A stretch of DNA of 64,000 bases, from the NCBI RefSeq assembly GCF_036812735.1, contig NZ_CP117523.1:3968001-4032000 (forward strand), written 5' to 3'. The stretch's first letter is position 1, and each line of letters starts with the position of its first letter. The notes beneath the pieces are model-generated. The model searched no databases and was not told the DNA's origin. It was given only the letters and a program-made list of their open reading frames with translations. Shown piece after piece: positions 1 to 8,318 of the stretch. Made by a program: the position numbers and the translations under genes. The stretch is from Terrisporobacter glycolicus ATCC 14880 = DSM 1288 (GTDB lineage Bacteria; Bacillota; Clostridia; Peptostreptococcales; Peptostreptococcaceae).

Positions 1-11
1 TTATTCTTGAT

Positions 12-668
12 TTAAAATAAATTTTGAAATACCTCTGCTATTTTAAATTTAAATTTTAAATCAGTTACTTTAGTTTGATTTTTTGCCATTATTAAATCAT
101 ATTCTTGTGGTGTTAGTATTTCTTTTAGCTTCTCATCAGTTTTTTCATCTATTACTCCATTTTGTTCATCTACAAAGCAAAGAGGAGGAAACATTACACA
201 CCACCAGTTTTTCCCTTTACCTTCTCCTATTATAATTTTTAAAGCTTTATATTTACCTGCTGGTAAAACTACACTTGAATATTGTTTAGCCGGAAAATCA
301 CTATATTGCAAACCAATTTTAACACTATAGTCATATCCATTTTTAGAAATAATCTTCTTACTTATTTTTTTTAAGTTATCATATTCATTTTTTATAATTA
401 CTTCACTTTCTTCTATTGATTTAGAATTTTCAAGTTTTGGTTGCAAATACGCTATAACTGCATCTCTAACCTTTAGTTTTAATTCTTGATCTTCATCTGT
501 ATCACTATTAGCTATAACGTGAAATCTTATTAATTTCTCCTTATAATCATAGCTACATGCTTCTATTTTAGTTATTTCTTTTGATATTACTAAAGTAGTT
601 AATAATAATATGGTAATTAAAATACTAAACAGTATATATATTCTTTTTTTTATATTTTTCACTTTCAT
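12..668 (-). CDS. spoIIR: Stage II sporulation protein R (SpoIIR)
   Basis: SpoIIR is made in the forespore and signals across the septum to trigger processing of pro-sigma-E by SpoIIGA in the mother cell. The protein has an N-terminal membrane or signal segment (about residues 10-30), then the family signature around RFHVIANSD, and a WWCVMFPPLCFVD block near residues 155-168. Length (218 aa) is normal. An in-frame TTG at 683 lies upstream, but GAGGGGG sits about 6 nt before the ATG at 668, so I start there. A sigma-F-like promoter lies upstream at 702-729. It is monocistronic as far as seen. Confidence 0.95.
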   Translation of the reverse strand: MKVKNIKKRIYILFSILITILLLTTLVISKEITKIEACSYDYKEKLIRFHVIANSDTDEDQELKLKVRDAVIAYLQPKLENSKSIEESEVIIKNEYDNLKKISKKIISKNGYDYSVKIGLQYSDFPAKQYSSVVLPAGKYKALKIIIGEGKGKNWWCVMFPPLCFVDEQNGVIDEKTDEKLKEILTPQEYDLIMAKNQTKVTDLKFKFKIAEVFQNLF

Positions 669-701
669 AATAATCCCCCTCAAAAATTAATTCATATTTT
701 G

Positions 702-729
702 AGTGTATCCATTTATTATTTTTTTATAC
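702..729 (-). promoter_or_regulatory. Putative sigma-F promoter of spoIIR
   Basis: On the minus strand GTATA (725-729) is followed after 14 nt by GGATACACT (702-710). The second element fits the GGnnAnAnT -10 box of sigma-F promoters and the first fits the GTATA -35 box. It lies about 35 bp upstream of the spoIIR start. SpoIIR is a known sigma-F target in Bacillus, so the assignment is consistent, but the spacer is at the short end. Confidence 0.5.
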
Positions 730-850
730 AGAAATTTGCTTTACAACATATGCAATAAATCATTTTAATATCTATTTTTTCCAACAATAAAAATTTATTT
801 TATATAGTGACTTTAATTAAATTAGTCATTTCAAATTATGTACTGTAAGC

Positions 851-878
851 AATAAAAAAAGAAGGCTAAGCCTTCTTT
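851..878 (-). terminator. Intrinsic terminator after the FadR-type regulator
   Basis: A hairpin with arms AAAGAAGGCT/AGCCTTCTTT is followed on the minus strand by a run of seven T. It lies just downstream of the gene ending at 901. Confidence 0.85.
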
Positions 879-900
879 AAAATATGATTCCCATTTTTAT

Positions 901-1572
901 TTAATTATTTACTGTGTTCTCCATAAAAAATTGCTCTGCCAGTTCTATATGTTCTGTTGCATACTTTTTAGCTAATTCAGAATCACCTGATTTGATTGCT
1001 TCTAATATTCTATTATGTTCATCTACTAGGCTTAATGATGCCTCATAGTTTGATACATACGTCACTCTGAATCTATGCACTTGTTCCCATAAAGAAGTTA
1101 TTAAGTGATATAGTTTTTTATTATTTGCCATTAAAAATATCTTCTCATGAAACTCTACATCTTTTTTTAATACATTGTCTATGTCAGTTTCTCTTACACT
1201 TTTTTCAAATTCTTTTGCAACTCTTTCCAACTCAACAATGTCTTCATCTCTCAGTCTCTCTGATGCTAAAGATGCTGCTAATCCTTCTAAGCTTGCTCTT
1301 ATTTCTAATACGTCTATTAAATCTTTAAATGACATATTAGCAACATAAGCACCCTTTCTTGGTAGCATTACTACTAGACCTTCAAGTTCTAATTTCCTAA
1401 TAGCTTCTCTTATTGGAGTTCTACTTACCCCTAATTGTTCCGCCAGTTGCACTTCCATAAGTCTTTGACCTGCTTTTAAATTACCTTCTAAGATAGCTGT
1501 TCTTAGATTTTCAAATACTACATCTCTTAATGGCTTATAATTATCTAGATTTAATTTTGTTAAACTATCCAT
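901..1572 (-). CDS. GntR/FadR-family transcriptional regulator
   Basis: This is a DNA-binding repressor or activator of the FadR subfamily. An N-terminal winged helix (about residues 12-80) contains the GntR signature LAEQLGVSRTPIREAIRKLE, and a C-terminal all-helical FCD ligand-binding domain (about 90-215) has the His residues (VEFHEKIF, EHNRI, HIELA) that bind metal or carboxylate ligands in the family. The 223 aa length is typical. Its start overlaps the 3' end of ispE by 8 bp and has its own GGGGGT ribosome-binding site, so it is probably co-transcribed with ispE. The ligand is unknown. Confidence 0.9.
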   Translation of the reverse strand: MDSLTKLNLDNYKPLRDVVFENLRTAILEGNLKAGQRLMEVQLAEQLGVSRTPIREAIRKLELEGLVVMLPRKGAYVANMSFKDLIDVLEIRASLEGLAASLASERLRDEDIVELERVAKEFEKSVRETDIDNVLKKDVEFHEKIFLMANNKKLYHLITSLWEQVHRFRVTYVSNYEASLSLVDEHNRILEAIKSGDSELAKKYATEHIELAEQFFMENTVNN

Positions 1573-2446
1573 TTATTTCAACCCCCTTTTTATGGCTTTT
1601 AACTAGATATACTTGTTTAAAGTTTTCTAGTAAAATTTTTTTACATTTTTCTGCATCTTCTTCGTTGTTATATAATCCAAAAACTGTTGGTCCACTTCCA
1701 CTCATCATAGCTCCTAATGCCCTATTATTTATCATAATTTCCTCTATCTCATTAATAACAGGATATTTTTCCTTAGTAACGGATTCTAAGACATTATACA
1801 TATTCTTTGATAATAGCTCTATGTTATTTTCTTTTAATAGCCTCATTAATAATTTATTATCCGGCCTTTTTTTAATAATTTTAGAATCTATAGCCTCATA
1901 TACTTCTTTTGTAGACACAAATAATTCTGGTTTACACACCAAAATAAATGCATCCTGAGATAAACCATCTATATTTGTTAATTTTTCTCCAATATTTTCT
2001 GCCAATGATGCTTCTCCTTCAATACAAAAAGGCACATCAGCCCCTAGTTGTAAACCTATTCCCTTAAGTTCATTTTTACTTAAGTTAAGATCCCATAACT
2101 TATTCAATCCAACTAAAACTGCGGCCGCATTACTACTTCCACCTGCCATACCGGCAGCAACAGGTATATTTTTATCTATGTAAATTTTTATACCTCTTTT
2201 TATATTGAATTCTTGTTTTATTAAACTAGCCGCTTTATGCATTATATTACTACTATCCATGGGTATATCTTTACTATTACTATTTATTATTATTGTATCT
2301 TCATCTAGTGAAAAAATCTTTATAATATCAAATAAATCAATAGTTTGCATTATCATTTCAACTAAATGATATCCATCTTGTCTCTTTCCTAATACATCTA
2401 TAGATAAATTAATTTTCGCTCTACTTTTCAGTTCTATAGAATTCAT
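1565..2446 (-). CDS. ispE: 4-diphosphocytidyl-2-C-methyl-D-erythritol kinase
   Basis: IspE phosphorylates CDP-methylerythritol with ATP in the cytosol, the fourth step of the MEP pathway to isoprenoid precursors. The protein is a GHMP kinase. The N-terminal motif RAKINLSIDVLGKRQDGYH is typical of IspE, the ATP-binding glycine loop PVAAGMAGGSSNAAAV is at residues 95-110, and a C-terminal MMSGSGPTVFG motif closes the fold. Length (293 aa) matches the family. A strong AGGAGG precedes the ATG. It is followed, with overlap, by a FadR-type regulator. Confidence 0.95.
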   Translation of the reverse strand: MNSIELKSRAKINLSIDVLGKRQDGYHLVEMIMQTIDLFDIIKIFSLDEDTIIINSNSKDIPMDSSNIMHKAASLIKQEFNIKRGIKIYIDKNIPVAAGMAGGSSNAAAVLVGLNKLWDLNLSKNELKGIGLQLGADVPFCIEGEASLAENIGEKLTNIDGLSQDAFILVCKPELFVSTKEVYEAIDSKIIKKRPDNKLLMRLLKENNIELLSKNMYNVLESVTKEKYPVINEIEEIMINNRALGAMMSGSGPTVFGLYNNEEDAEKCKKILLENFKQVYLVKSHKKGVEING

Positions 2447-2511
2447 TTCATCCTCCTTGTATGTGGTTGCATTTAGTATAATGGATTCTCGAATTATAAT
2501 TATTATACTAC

Positions 2512-2547
2512 AAAAACAAAATAATAGGGGTTTTATCCCCTATTATT
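2512..2547 (-). terminator. Intrinsic terminator after sipL
   Basis: The hairpin AATAATAGGGG/CCCCTATTATT with a 6-nt loop is followed on the minus strand by a T-rich tract. It separates sipL from ispE. Confidence 0.85.
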
Positions 2548-2567
2548 TTACTACTTTTGTTAGTTTA

Positions 2568-4118
2568 CTAATCTATCGTTGTAACTTTTTTTTGTAAAAT
2601 TAAGCATTTTCCTTGCTTAATTGGTTCCTCTACCTTAATTTCATTTACATCTGCTATTTCTTCTTCTGTTGTATTATATTTTTTGGCTATATCCCAAAGA
2701 TTGTCACCTTCTTTACAAATGTATACTATTATACTAGGAGCTGTTGAAAGGTCATAATCACCTTGGTCTTCACCTTTTATGATAAAGCTTTCTGATTTCT
2801 TATCTATAGCTTCTGTGAATCTTTTCACCTTTATTACTAAATCTATCTCATCTCTATTTAAATCTGCTTCAACTTTATCTATACAGACTGTATTAAATAT
2901 TGAGCAAGTATCACTTAAATTTTCAATAACAGCATCATTTTCAAAAGGAATTTCTTCTGATAACTTATAAATCATTTTCTCTCCTTCAACAGGAACAAAT
3001 AATATTACCACTTTTATTATTCCTTGAATTATGCTTTTATTTCCTTCTACATAAGCATTCTCTATAGATATTGATGGACACACACTTACTATATCCTTCA
3101 CTTGGATACTATCATCACCTATACTTAAAGTGTCTCTAACTGTAAATGTTTCCGACATAGAACATAATGCTTTGTTTAAATTTATTAGTCTATGATCAAA
3201 TTTTACAATTTTTTGTGGAGAATATGCGTCCTGTAATACTTCTCTAGTTACTTCATCAGTAACTTTTACCTTACAGCATACTGTGCATTCTATTTCTAGC
3301 ATACCTGTATTACTTTCACTATTTTCTTTGAAATTATAATTAAAATCGCCTATACTTAATAAAGTTTCTTCTCTCATTCCGTCAAAAGCTCCTGGAACTT
3401 CAATAAATTGTGTAAAATCAATACCTACCTTATCTAATTCTACAATATCACCTTCAGAAGTACATGCTAGAGGACTGATTTCTAAAACACCACCTATTAT
3501 AACTTTATTGTCTGCTATTCTACTTTCCTTAACTTTTACCACAGGCGTAATATTTATTATTGCAGACACTTCTTCTGAGCTTATAGCTATAGTGTCTCTT
3601 ATTACACTTTCAGTTTTTTCTATTCCTATAATGTCTTGATATACTATCTCTTTTCTATGTTTTTGAATGCATTCAACTTGAGAAACATCTTTTACAATAT
3701 CTAGTCTTTGTTTTTCAAATAAACTACCTTTAATATTCATAAGAGCTCCTACTCTTATTTTTCTTTCATTCAAAATTGTACAATCAACATGTTCTACCTC
3801 TGGATATAGCATGTACTCCATATCTTGAACTATATTATCTTTTTCTACAACCTCATTTATGTCTATTTTTCCGCAAACATTAGATAAAGTACTTTTATCA
3901 TCTGCTATATACATAACATTGTAATTAAAACTTCCTCTACATACAAGTTTTCCATCTGATACCTCAATTTTACTCAATGCTATGTACCCTTGAGTATCAA
4001 CGATTTCATAAACGTCTGACTTAACATCTGGCACTACAGCTTCCGATTCAATAAATGTTTGATACTTCCCAAAGTCAACTCTGCTATCTATTTTGATTAT
4101 ATCCTTAATTAATTCCAT
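2568..4118 (-). CDS. sipL: SipL-type spore coat morphogenetic protein (DUF3794 + LysM)
   Basis: In Clostridioides difficile SipL binds SpoIVA and is needed to localise the coat around the forespore, acting as a functional counterpart of SpoVID. This protein has the same architecture: repeated DUF3794 modules over about residues 30-450 and a C-terminal LysM domain (about 460-505, core EGDNLWDIAKKYNTTEEEI). An upstream in-frame start at 4151 exists, but GGAGGGA 5 nt before the ATG at 4118 decides for a 516 aa product. Neighbours veg, yabG and spoIIR support a sporulation locus. Expression by a mother-cell sigma factor is likely, but I found no clear promoter. Confidence 0.88.
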   Translation of the reverse strand: MELIKDIIKIDSRVDFGKYQTFIESEAVVPDVKSDVYEIVDTQGYIALSKIEVSDGKLVCRGSFNYNVMYIADDKSTLSNVCGKIDINEVVEKDNIVQDMEYMLYPEVEHVDCTILNERKIRVGALMNIKGSLFEKQRLDIVKDVSQVECIQKHRKEIVYQDIIGIEKTESVIRDTIAISSEEVSAIINITPVVKVKESRIADNKVIIGGVLEISPLACTSEGDIVELDKVGIDFTQFIEVPGAFDGMREETLLSIGDFNYNFKENSESNTGMLEIECTVCCKVKVTDEVTREVLQDAYSPQKIVKFDHRLINLNKALCSMSETFTVRDTLSIGDDSIQVKDIVSVCPSISIENAYVEGNKSIIQGIIKVVILFVPVEGEKMIYKLSEEIPFENDAVIENLSDTCSIFNTVCIDKVEADLNRDEIDLVIKVKRFTEAIDKKSESFIIKGEDQGDYDLSTAPSIIVYICKEGDNLWDIAKKYNTTEEEIADVNEIKVEEPIKQGKCLILQKKVTTID

Positions 4119-4172
4119 ATTTGTCCCTCCTAAATATAAATAAACTATCACACTATATTTATATTTAAGAGG

Positions 4173-4209
4173 ACAAAAAAAAATTACACCTAATTTAATA
4201 GGTATAATT
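4173..4209 (-). terminator. Intrinsic terminator after veg
   Basis: The arms AATTACACCTA/TAGGTATAATT form a hairpin followed on the minus strand by nine T. The promoter-proximal arm reaches the veg stop codon. Confidence 0.85.
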
Positions 4210-4487
4210 TAACTTACGCTTAATTTATCTTCTTCTATTTTACTATCTTTAAAAACTTGTAATTTTACATTTTCTGTTAACAGATCAGAGTAACTATAAG
4301 ATACTCTTTGATATCCACTTCCGCTTGCTTCTAGCTTCACTATAAAGACACTAGGATAAACATTTTCTAGTATTCCCCTTTTGGTTGTAATCTGCTTTCT
4401 TCCCTTATTTGCTTTCAATATTATTTTTTTACCTAGATGTTTTTCCAAATTCAGTCTAATGTTATCTAAAGTTTGAACAGTAGCCAT
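4209..4487 (-). CDS. veg: Veg protein
   Basis: Veg is a small conserved Firmicute protein (here 92 aa), linked in Bacillus to biofilm gene control and to outgrowth; its biochemical function is not settled. The sequence carries the family core: LEKHLGKKIILKANKGRK, then KRGILENVYPSVFIV and the Gln-Arg-Val-Ser-Tyr-Ser-Tyr stretch. It has a strong ribosome-binding site (GAGGGTGAT) and a near-consensus housekeeping promoter with a terminator behind it, so it is a highly expressed single gene, as in Bacillus. Confidence 0.93.
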   Translation of the reverse strand: MATVQTLDNIRLNLEKHLGKKIILKANKGRKQITTKRGILENVYPSVFIVKLEASGSGYQRVSYSYSDLLTENVKLQVFKDSKIEEDKLSVS

Positions 4488-4518
4488 AATATCACCCTCT
4501 TTTAGTTTCTATGTTTAC

Positions 4519-4547
4519 ATAATATCATAAAAAAAGGTCTTTGTCAA
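4519..4547 (-). promoter_or_regulatory. Strong sigma-A promoter of veg
   Basis: On the minus strand TTGACA (4542-4547) and TATTAT (4519-4524) are separated by exactly 17 bp, and the -10 box is extended by TG. It sits about 30 bp upstream of the veg ATG. Confidence 0.88.
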
Positions 4548-4646
4548 ATGTTTTAACTAATTATTTTATATATTTTCAAAGCAATTGTCAATAGTATTTT
4601 TAAAGAATACAGTATAATTTTATAAAAATATATTTTTAATATAAAA

Positions 4647-5498
4647 TTATATTAATCTAGGCATTGCCCATCTAAATTTTCCCCTCGTTTCAGAACCCCC
4701 TATACCTTTATATCCTGTTATTGTTTGTTCTATTACTTCTTCTATTGGTACTACCATATCAATTCTTGAACAAGCAATTTTTTCAACAATAAATACAGGA
4801 TCAAGGGCATGTATCATTATTCTTCCTGGAGAACTAGCGTAGTTTGCTCCCGCTCTTATTATCTGCTCAAAATTAGATTGGCATGCACCTGCAAAAATAA
4901 CTAGACCATCAAAATCAGGTTGCCATTTTCTAGCTTCTCTAACACACTTTATAAAGTTATAAGAATTTCTATAGTTATTTATATCTTTTAAATTCCCCTT
5001 TTTAGACGTTATAGCATCATGTCCTGTTATAACCAATATATCTGGTTTATGTTTTTCTAAAAGAGCTCTCACTTCTTTATGCTGGTTTGCTTCTGGTATA
5101 GCTACCCCAACAGCTGGTATTCCTAATTCAGTATAAACATCTAAACATATTTTTAAATATTCTTTGTCTCCGTCTATTTGGAGCACCTTTCCCGGAATCC
5201 CATATACATTACTACTAGACTGAAGTTTAGGCGCTCCCCTATACAAATTTTGCCTTTCCCTTGCATTAACTACTGATCTATATAATAAACTTTGAACATT
5301 TTTATCTATCAGAATCCCCCTAGTGTCACTTTCTTCCACCAATTCTAAATCATCCAAATATGCATCTGCCATTAATCTAAAAGCCACACCTTTTAATATG
5401 GCAATTTTTTTATTTTTTTCGTCCTTAGAAAATCCTACTATTTTAAATATAATATCTCTGTTATAAGATTTTCTAACTACTATATCTCCCTCTTTCAT
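4647..5498 (-). CDS. yabG: Sporulation-specific protease YabG
   Basis: YabG is a mother-cell cysteine-type protease that trims spore coat proteins; in C. difficile it also processes germination factors. The sequence matches the family: N-terminal MKEGDIVVRKSYN, a central block VLQIDGDKEYLKICLDVY, then DILVITGHDA and IFAGACQSNFEQIIRAGANY with the conserved His and Cys residues. The start at 5498 has AGGAGGA 7 nt upstream and yields 284 aa; an in-frame start at 5516 has no good site. It sits beside veg, as in Bacillus (yabG-veg). Confidence 0.93.
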   Translation of the reverse strand: MKEGDIVVRKSYNRDIIFKIVGFSKDEKNKKIAILKGVAFRLMADAYLDDLELVEESDTRGILIDKNVQSLLYRSVVNARERQNLYRGAPKLQSSSNVYGIPGKVLQIDGDKEYLKICLDVYTELGIPAVGVAIPEANQHKEVRALLEKHKPDILVITGHDAITSKKGNLKDINNYRNSYNFIKCVREARKWQPDFDGLVIFAGACQSNFEQIIRAGANYASSPGRIMIHALDPVFIVEKIACSRIDMVVPIEEVIEQTITGYKGIGGSETRGKFRWAMPRLI

Positions 5499-5696
5499 AG
5501 TTGTCCTCCTTAACATATGGTTTTAATTTATAGTATGTTTTAGAGGATATTTTGTTCATATGTTGATAAAAAACATATTTTGTTAAATATAATCAATGTA
5601 CTAGATTAATATGTTCCAATATATATATAATTTCTAATATATAATATATTTAAGGAAGTATTTTTGTGTCTATAAAAAAAGGGGGCTTTATTACAT

Positions 5697-6284
5697 ATGA
5701 AAATATTTATTTTATCCTGCGGTGTATTTGAACCAGAACTAAATAAAATTTTAGAAGATATAAAAAAGGAAAAATTATTTAAAGAAGACATTTATGTGAG
5801 ATATCTACCATTCGGACTTCATACTAACCTGGATAAGTTAAAAAGTGTAATTACTAGTAATTTAGATAGCATACAGTCAGATAAGATAGTTTTACTTTAT
5901 GGAAGTAAGTGTCATTATATGTTTCACGAGTTTCTAAAAGACTACAACAATTTAATTACCTTTAAAGATTCCAATTGTATGGAGTTAATAATTGGAAATG
6001 AAAGAAAAAATGATGATGATAATTTATACATAACACCAGGATGGGTTCTTAAATTTGATGAGCTAAATAAATTTATGAATGCCGTAGATACTTATGATAT
6101 CAGGCAACAGTATGGCCAGTACGATAATGTCATAATAGGTGATACAGGTGTATGTGAATTTACGGATGATATAATATTTGATTTATTTGAAAAAATTCAA
6201 GTACCTATAGAAACACAAAAAATAGATATTAATAATTTTAAAAATAAAATAATTGATTCTATAAAAAGAGCTATAAATAGCTGA
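5697..6284 (+). CDS. DUF1638-like protein of unknown function
   Basis: The 195 aa protein begins with an Ile/Leu-rich strand ending in SCGVFEPEL, and has a central VLLYGSKCHYMFHEF stretch plus a late GDTGVCEFTD block. These Cys-containing positions resemble DUF1638 proteins, which in several anaerobes occur next to corrinoid methyltransferases. No catalytic role is established and I infer none. The ribosome-binding site (GGGGG, about 11 nt before ATG) is weak. Its last codons are encoded in one arm of a 20-bp perfect hairpin. It is the only plus-strand gene in the first 10 kb and stands alone. Confidence 0.6.
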   Translation: MKIFILSCGVFEPELNKILEDIKKEKLFKEDIYVRYLPFGLHTNLDKLKSVITSNLDSIQSDKIVLLYGSKCHYMFHEFLKDYNNLITFKDSNCMELIIGNERKNDDDNLYITPGWVLKFDELNKFMNAVDTYDIRQQYGQYDNVIIGDTGVCEFTDDIIFDLFEKIQVPIETQKIDINNFKNKIIDSIKRAINS

Positions 6285-6310
6285 TTTAAATCAGCTATTT
6301 ATAGCTCTTT
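6265..6310. terminator. Perfect 20-bp bidirectional terminator hairpin
   Basis: The arms 6265-6284 and 6291-6310 are perfectly complementary over 20 bp with loop TTTAAA, and each end carries an A or T tract. It lies between converging genes and includes the last codons and stop of the plus-strand gene. Confidence 0.88.
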
Positions 6311-6328
6311 AATTTATATATTTAAAAT

Positions 6329-6805
6329 TTATATTACTCTTCTTCCATTTACAAAAGTTTTATAGTAATGACCACTTGCCATACTTGATATTACAACCTT
6401 GCCTTTAGTTGATGATGCATGGATGAATTTTTTGTTACCTATATAGATGCCCGCATGAGATACTCGTCCTTTTCCTGTTGTAGCAAAAAATACTAAATCA
6501 CCTTTTTTCAAATTTTTTCTACTTACATATTTTCCTTGTTTACTTTGTGTTGTTGAAGTTCTTGATATACTTTTGCCCGTAGTCTTTTTTATAACATAGT
6601 ATGTAAATCCAGAACAATCAAATGTAGATGGGCCTGACTTTCCCCAAACATATTTTTTACCTAATTGTTTTTTTGCAAAACTTACAACTTTCGTTGACTT
6701 ACTACTTTTTGAAGCTGCATCTATTTGAGTTGGTGTTGCTAACACCGGCATAATCATTGTAACAAGTAATAATAAAGCTATTAATTTTCTCTTAAAATTC
6801 TTCAT
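6329..6805 (-). CDS. Secreted NlpC/P60 family cell-wall hydrolase
   Basis: This is a 158 aa exported peptidoglycan endopeptidase. A signal peptide spans about residues 1-30 (basic start, leucine-rich core, Ala at 30). The NlpC/P60 domain follows directly, with catalytic Cys64 in FDCSGF, His117 in VSHAGIYIG and a third polar position at His129. There is no SH3 or other wall-binding module, so it is a minimal enzyme. I see no clear Shine-Dalgarno sequence within 15 nt of the ATG; an inverted repeat (TATAGT/ACTATA) lies just upstream. Confidence 0.88.
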   Translation of the reverse strand: MKNFKRKLIALLLLVTMIMPVLATPTQIDAASKSSKSTKVVSFAKKQLGKKYVWGKSGPSTFDCSGFTYYVIKKTTGKSISRTSTTQSKQGKYVSRKNLKKGDLVFFATTGKGRVSHAGIYIGNKKFIHASSTKGKVVISSMASGHYYKTFVNGRRVI

Positions 6806-6975
6806 ATTATTCTATATATAGTATTTAAACTATATTTATTCAACCCCCCTAATCTGATACAATTTAAATTGTAATCTTTTTGTAATAACTATATATATAT
6901 TGTTACATTTTTGTAACTACTTTGCAAGAGTTTTTTCCCATATTTTTGAATAAATATAGTTTCTTTTTTTGTAAC

Positions 6976-7005
6976 AAAAAAGACTACCTCATTAAAAGGT
7001 AGCCT
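6976..7005 (-). terminator. Intrinsic terminator after the SEC-C gene
   Basis: The arms AGACTACCT/AGGTAGCCT form a hairpin with a 7-nt loop and are followed on the minus strand by a T run. Confidence 0.85.
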
Positions 7006-7012
7006 AAATTAT

Positions 7013-7510
7013 TTATTTTCCACAACATTTTTTGTATTTCTTTCCACTTCCACATGGGCATGGATCATTTCTTCCAACTCTATTTTCTTTAACAACAGTC
7101 TTAGTTTTTTTGTATGCTTTTTCTATTTCTTTTCTTTTTTCTGCTGATAATATTTCTTCCCAGCCTGGTAGAGTATATAGCCATTCAGCCTCTACATTTA
7201 ACATGTTGAAGTATAATTTTTCGAAATCCACTTTTAAAGATATTTCAGAATCAGCTTCTATTTCTTCTAAAACTATATCTTCTTTTAAACTTTCACTTAT
7301 TCCATCTATGAATCCCATAAAGTATTCAACAGAAGTATCGTGAGATGCAGCCAAGTCAGCAACCTTTCCTTCTATAACTTCTATTTTTTTATTTAATAAT
7401 TCATTGTATATTCCAGCTTCTACTTTTAAGTATTCTTCCCAAAATTTCACTTCCGCTTCTTGAGTTTCAAGATTTTCACTTAAAGCTCTCCATTCAGTTA
7501 ATAAACTCAT
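7013..7510 (-). CDS. SEC-C motif protein
   Basis: A 165 aa cytosolic protein ends in a SEC-C zinc-binding motif (residues about 144-165: [19 protein letters not shown]) like the SecA C-terminus, which in other proteins binds zinc and partner proteins. The first 140 residues are acidic and helical and match no family I recognise. A strong AGGAGGAG precedes the ATG. Similar short proteins are common in clostridia, but their role is unknown. Confidence 0.8.
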   Translation of the reverse strand: MSLLTEWRALSENLETQEAEVKFWEEYLKVEAGIYNELLNKKIEVIEGKVADLAASHDTSVEYFMGFIDGISESLKEDIVLEEIEADSEISLKVDFEKLYFNMLNVEAEWLYTLPGWEEILSAEKRKEIEKAYKKTKTVVKENRVGRNDPCPCGSGKKYKKCCGK

Positions 7511-7554
7511 ATTAATGCTCCTCCTAAATTTAATTTAAAATCATCCTTATTTAA

Positions 7555-8262
7555 CTATACTATTATATCACAATTAAATAGTTCTTTTAATACCTTTATG
7601 GCATAGTCTTGATCTATAAAATATGGGCTAGTAGCTATAGTTATAACTTTTGTCCCTTGTATTAATTCTTTAATTTTATTTAATCTAAAATCATAAGGTA
7701 TATAGTCCATATCTTTTGAAAATATATCTAAATCTATGTCTAGTACATATTCTCCATCAATTTTAGCATCAAAGCCATAAGAACTGTCAATTATTATAAC
7801 TTGTGAGAAGATTTCTTTCTTCAATGCAGGTTGAATAAAGTTCCCTACGTTTAATACTTCATTAGTATACATAAAGACATCATTCAAACTGTCTATATCC
7901 ACATTATAATGATTAGGCTCTCTCATATCTTTATGTTGATCCACATGAACTAATTTACAACCTTTATTAAATTCTTTATTTTTTAAACTTTTTATCCAAA
8001 AATAAAATGCATGATTGTGATTGTCAAAAATATATATAATTTTATCTTCAAATTTATATTTTACCAAGTTTTTAAGACCTATAGCTTTTATTTCCTTATC
8101 TTCATCAATTTCATTAAAAACTATATTGTCTCCAAACTTCACATCCTCTAAGTCACCTTCAATTAACTTTGGTACAAAAATTTTTTTATTTTCTCTTTCT
8201 TCATAAGAAAAAATATTATTTCCATAAGGTTTATCAATATAAAACCCTTTGTATATTTCCAT
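7555..8262 (-). CDS. UPF0489 family protein (arginase-like fold)
   Basis: The 235 aa protein has the UPF0489 hallmarks: a DNHNHAFYFW block (residues 80-89), a metal-ligand-like VDQHKDM (107-113) and LDIDLDIF (174-181). The D-x-H-x-x-D and D-x-D-x-D spacing recalls the binuclear manganese site of arginases, and relatives in this family include peptide arginases that turn arginine in peptides into ornithine. Here no precursor peptide or maturation gene is adjacent, so the substrate is open. AAGGAGAT precedes the ATG. Confidence 0.7.
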   Translation of the reverse strand: MEIYKGFYIDKPYGNNIFSYEERENKKIFVPKLIEGDLEDVKFGDNIVFNEIDEDKEIKAIGLKNLVKYKFEDKIIYIFDNHNHAFYFWIKSLKNKEFNKGCKLVHVDQHKDMREPNHYNVDIDSLNDVFMYTNEVLNVGNFIQPALKKEIFSQVIIIDSSYGFDAKIDGEYVLDIDLDIFSKDMDYIPYDFRLNKIKELIQGTKVITIATSPYFIDQDYAIKVLKELFNCDIIV

Positions 8263-8318
8263 TGTATCTCCTTATTACTTACACATAATTTCTTTACAAT
8301 TAAAAAGTTTATAATTAA

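Noticed and set aside
1530-1958. 142-codon plus-strand frame opposite the FadR-type and ispE genes
   Set aside because: Lies antisense to two clear genes, no ribosome-binding site, hydrophobic low-complexity product. A shadow frame.
5187-5200. TTTCCCGGAAT, like a Noc-binding site
   Set aside because: Only part of the ATTTCCCGGGAAAT palindrome matches, and it is inside yabG coding sequence.
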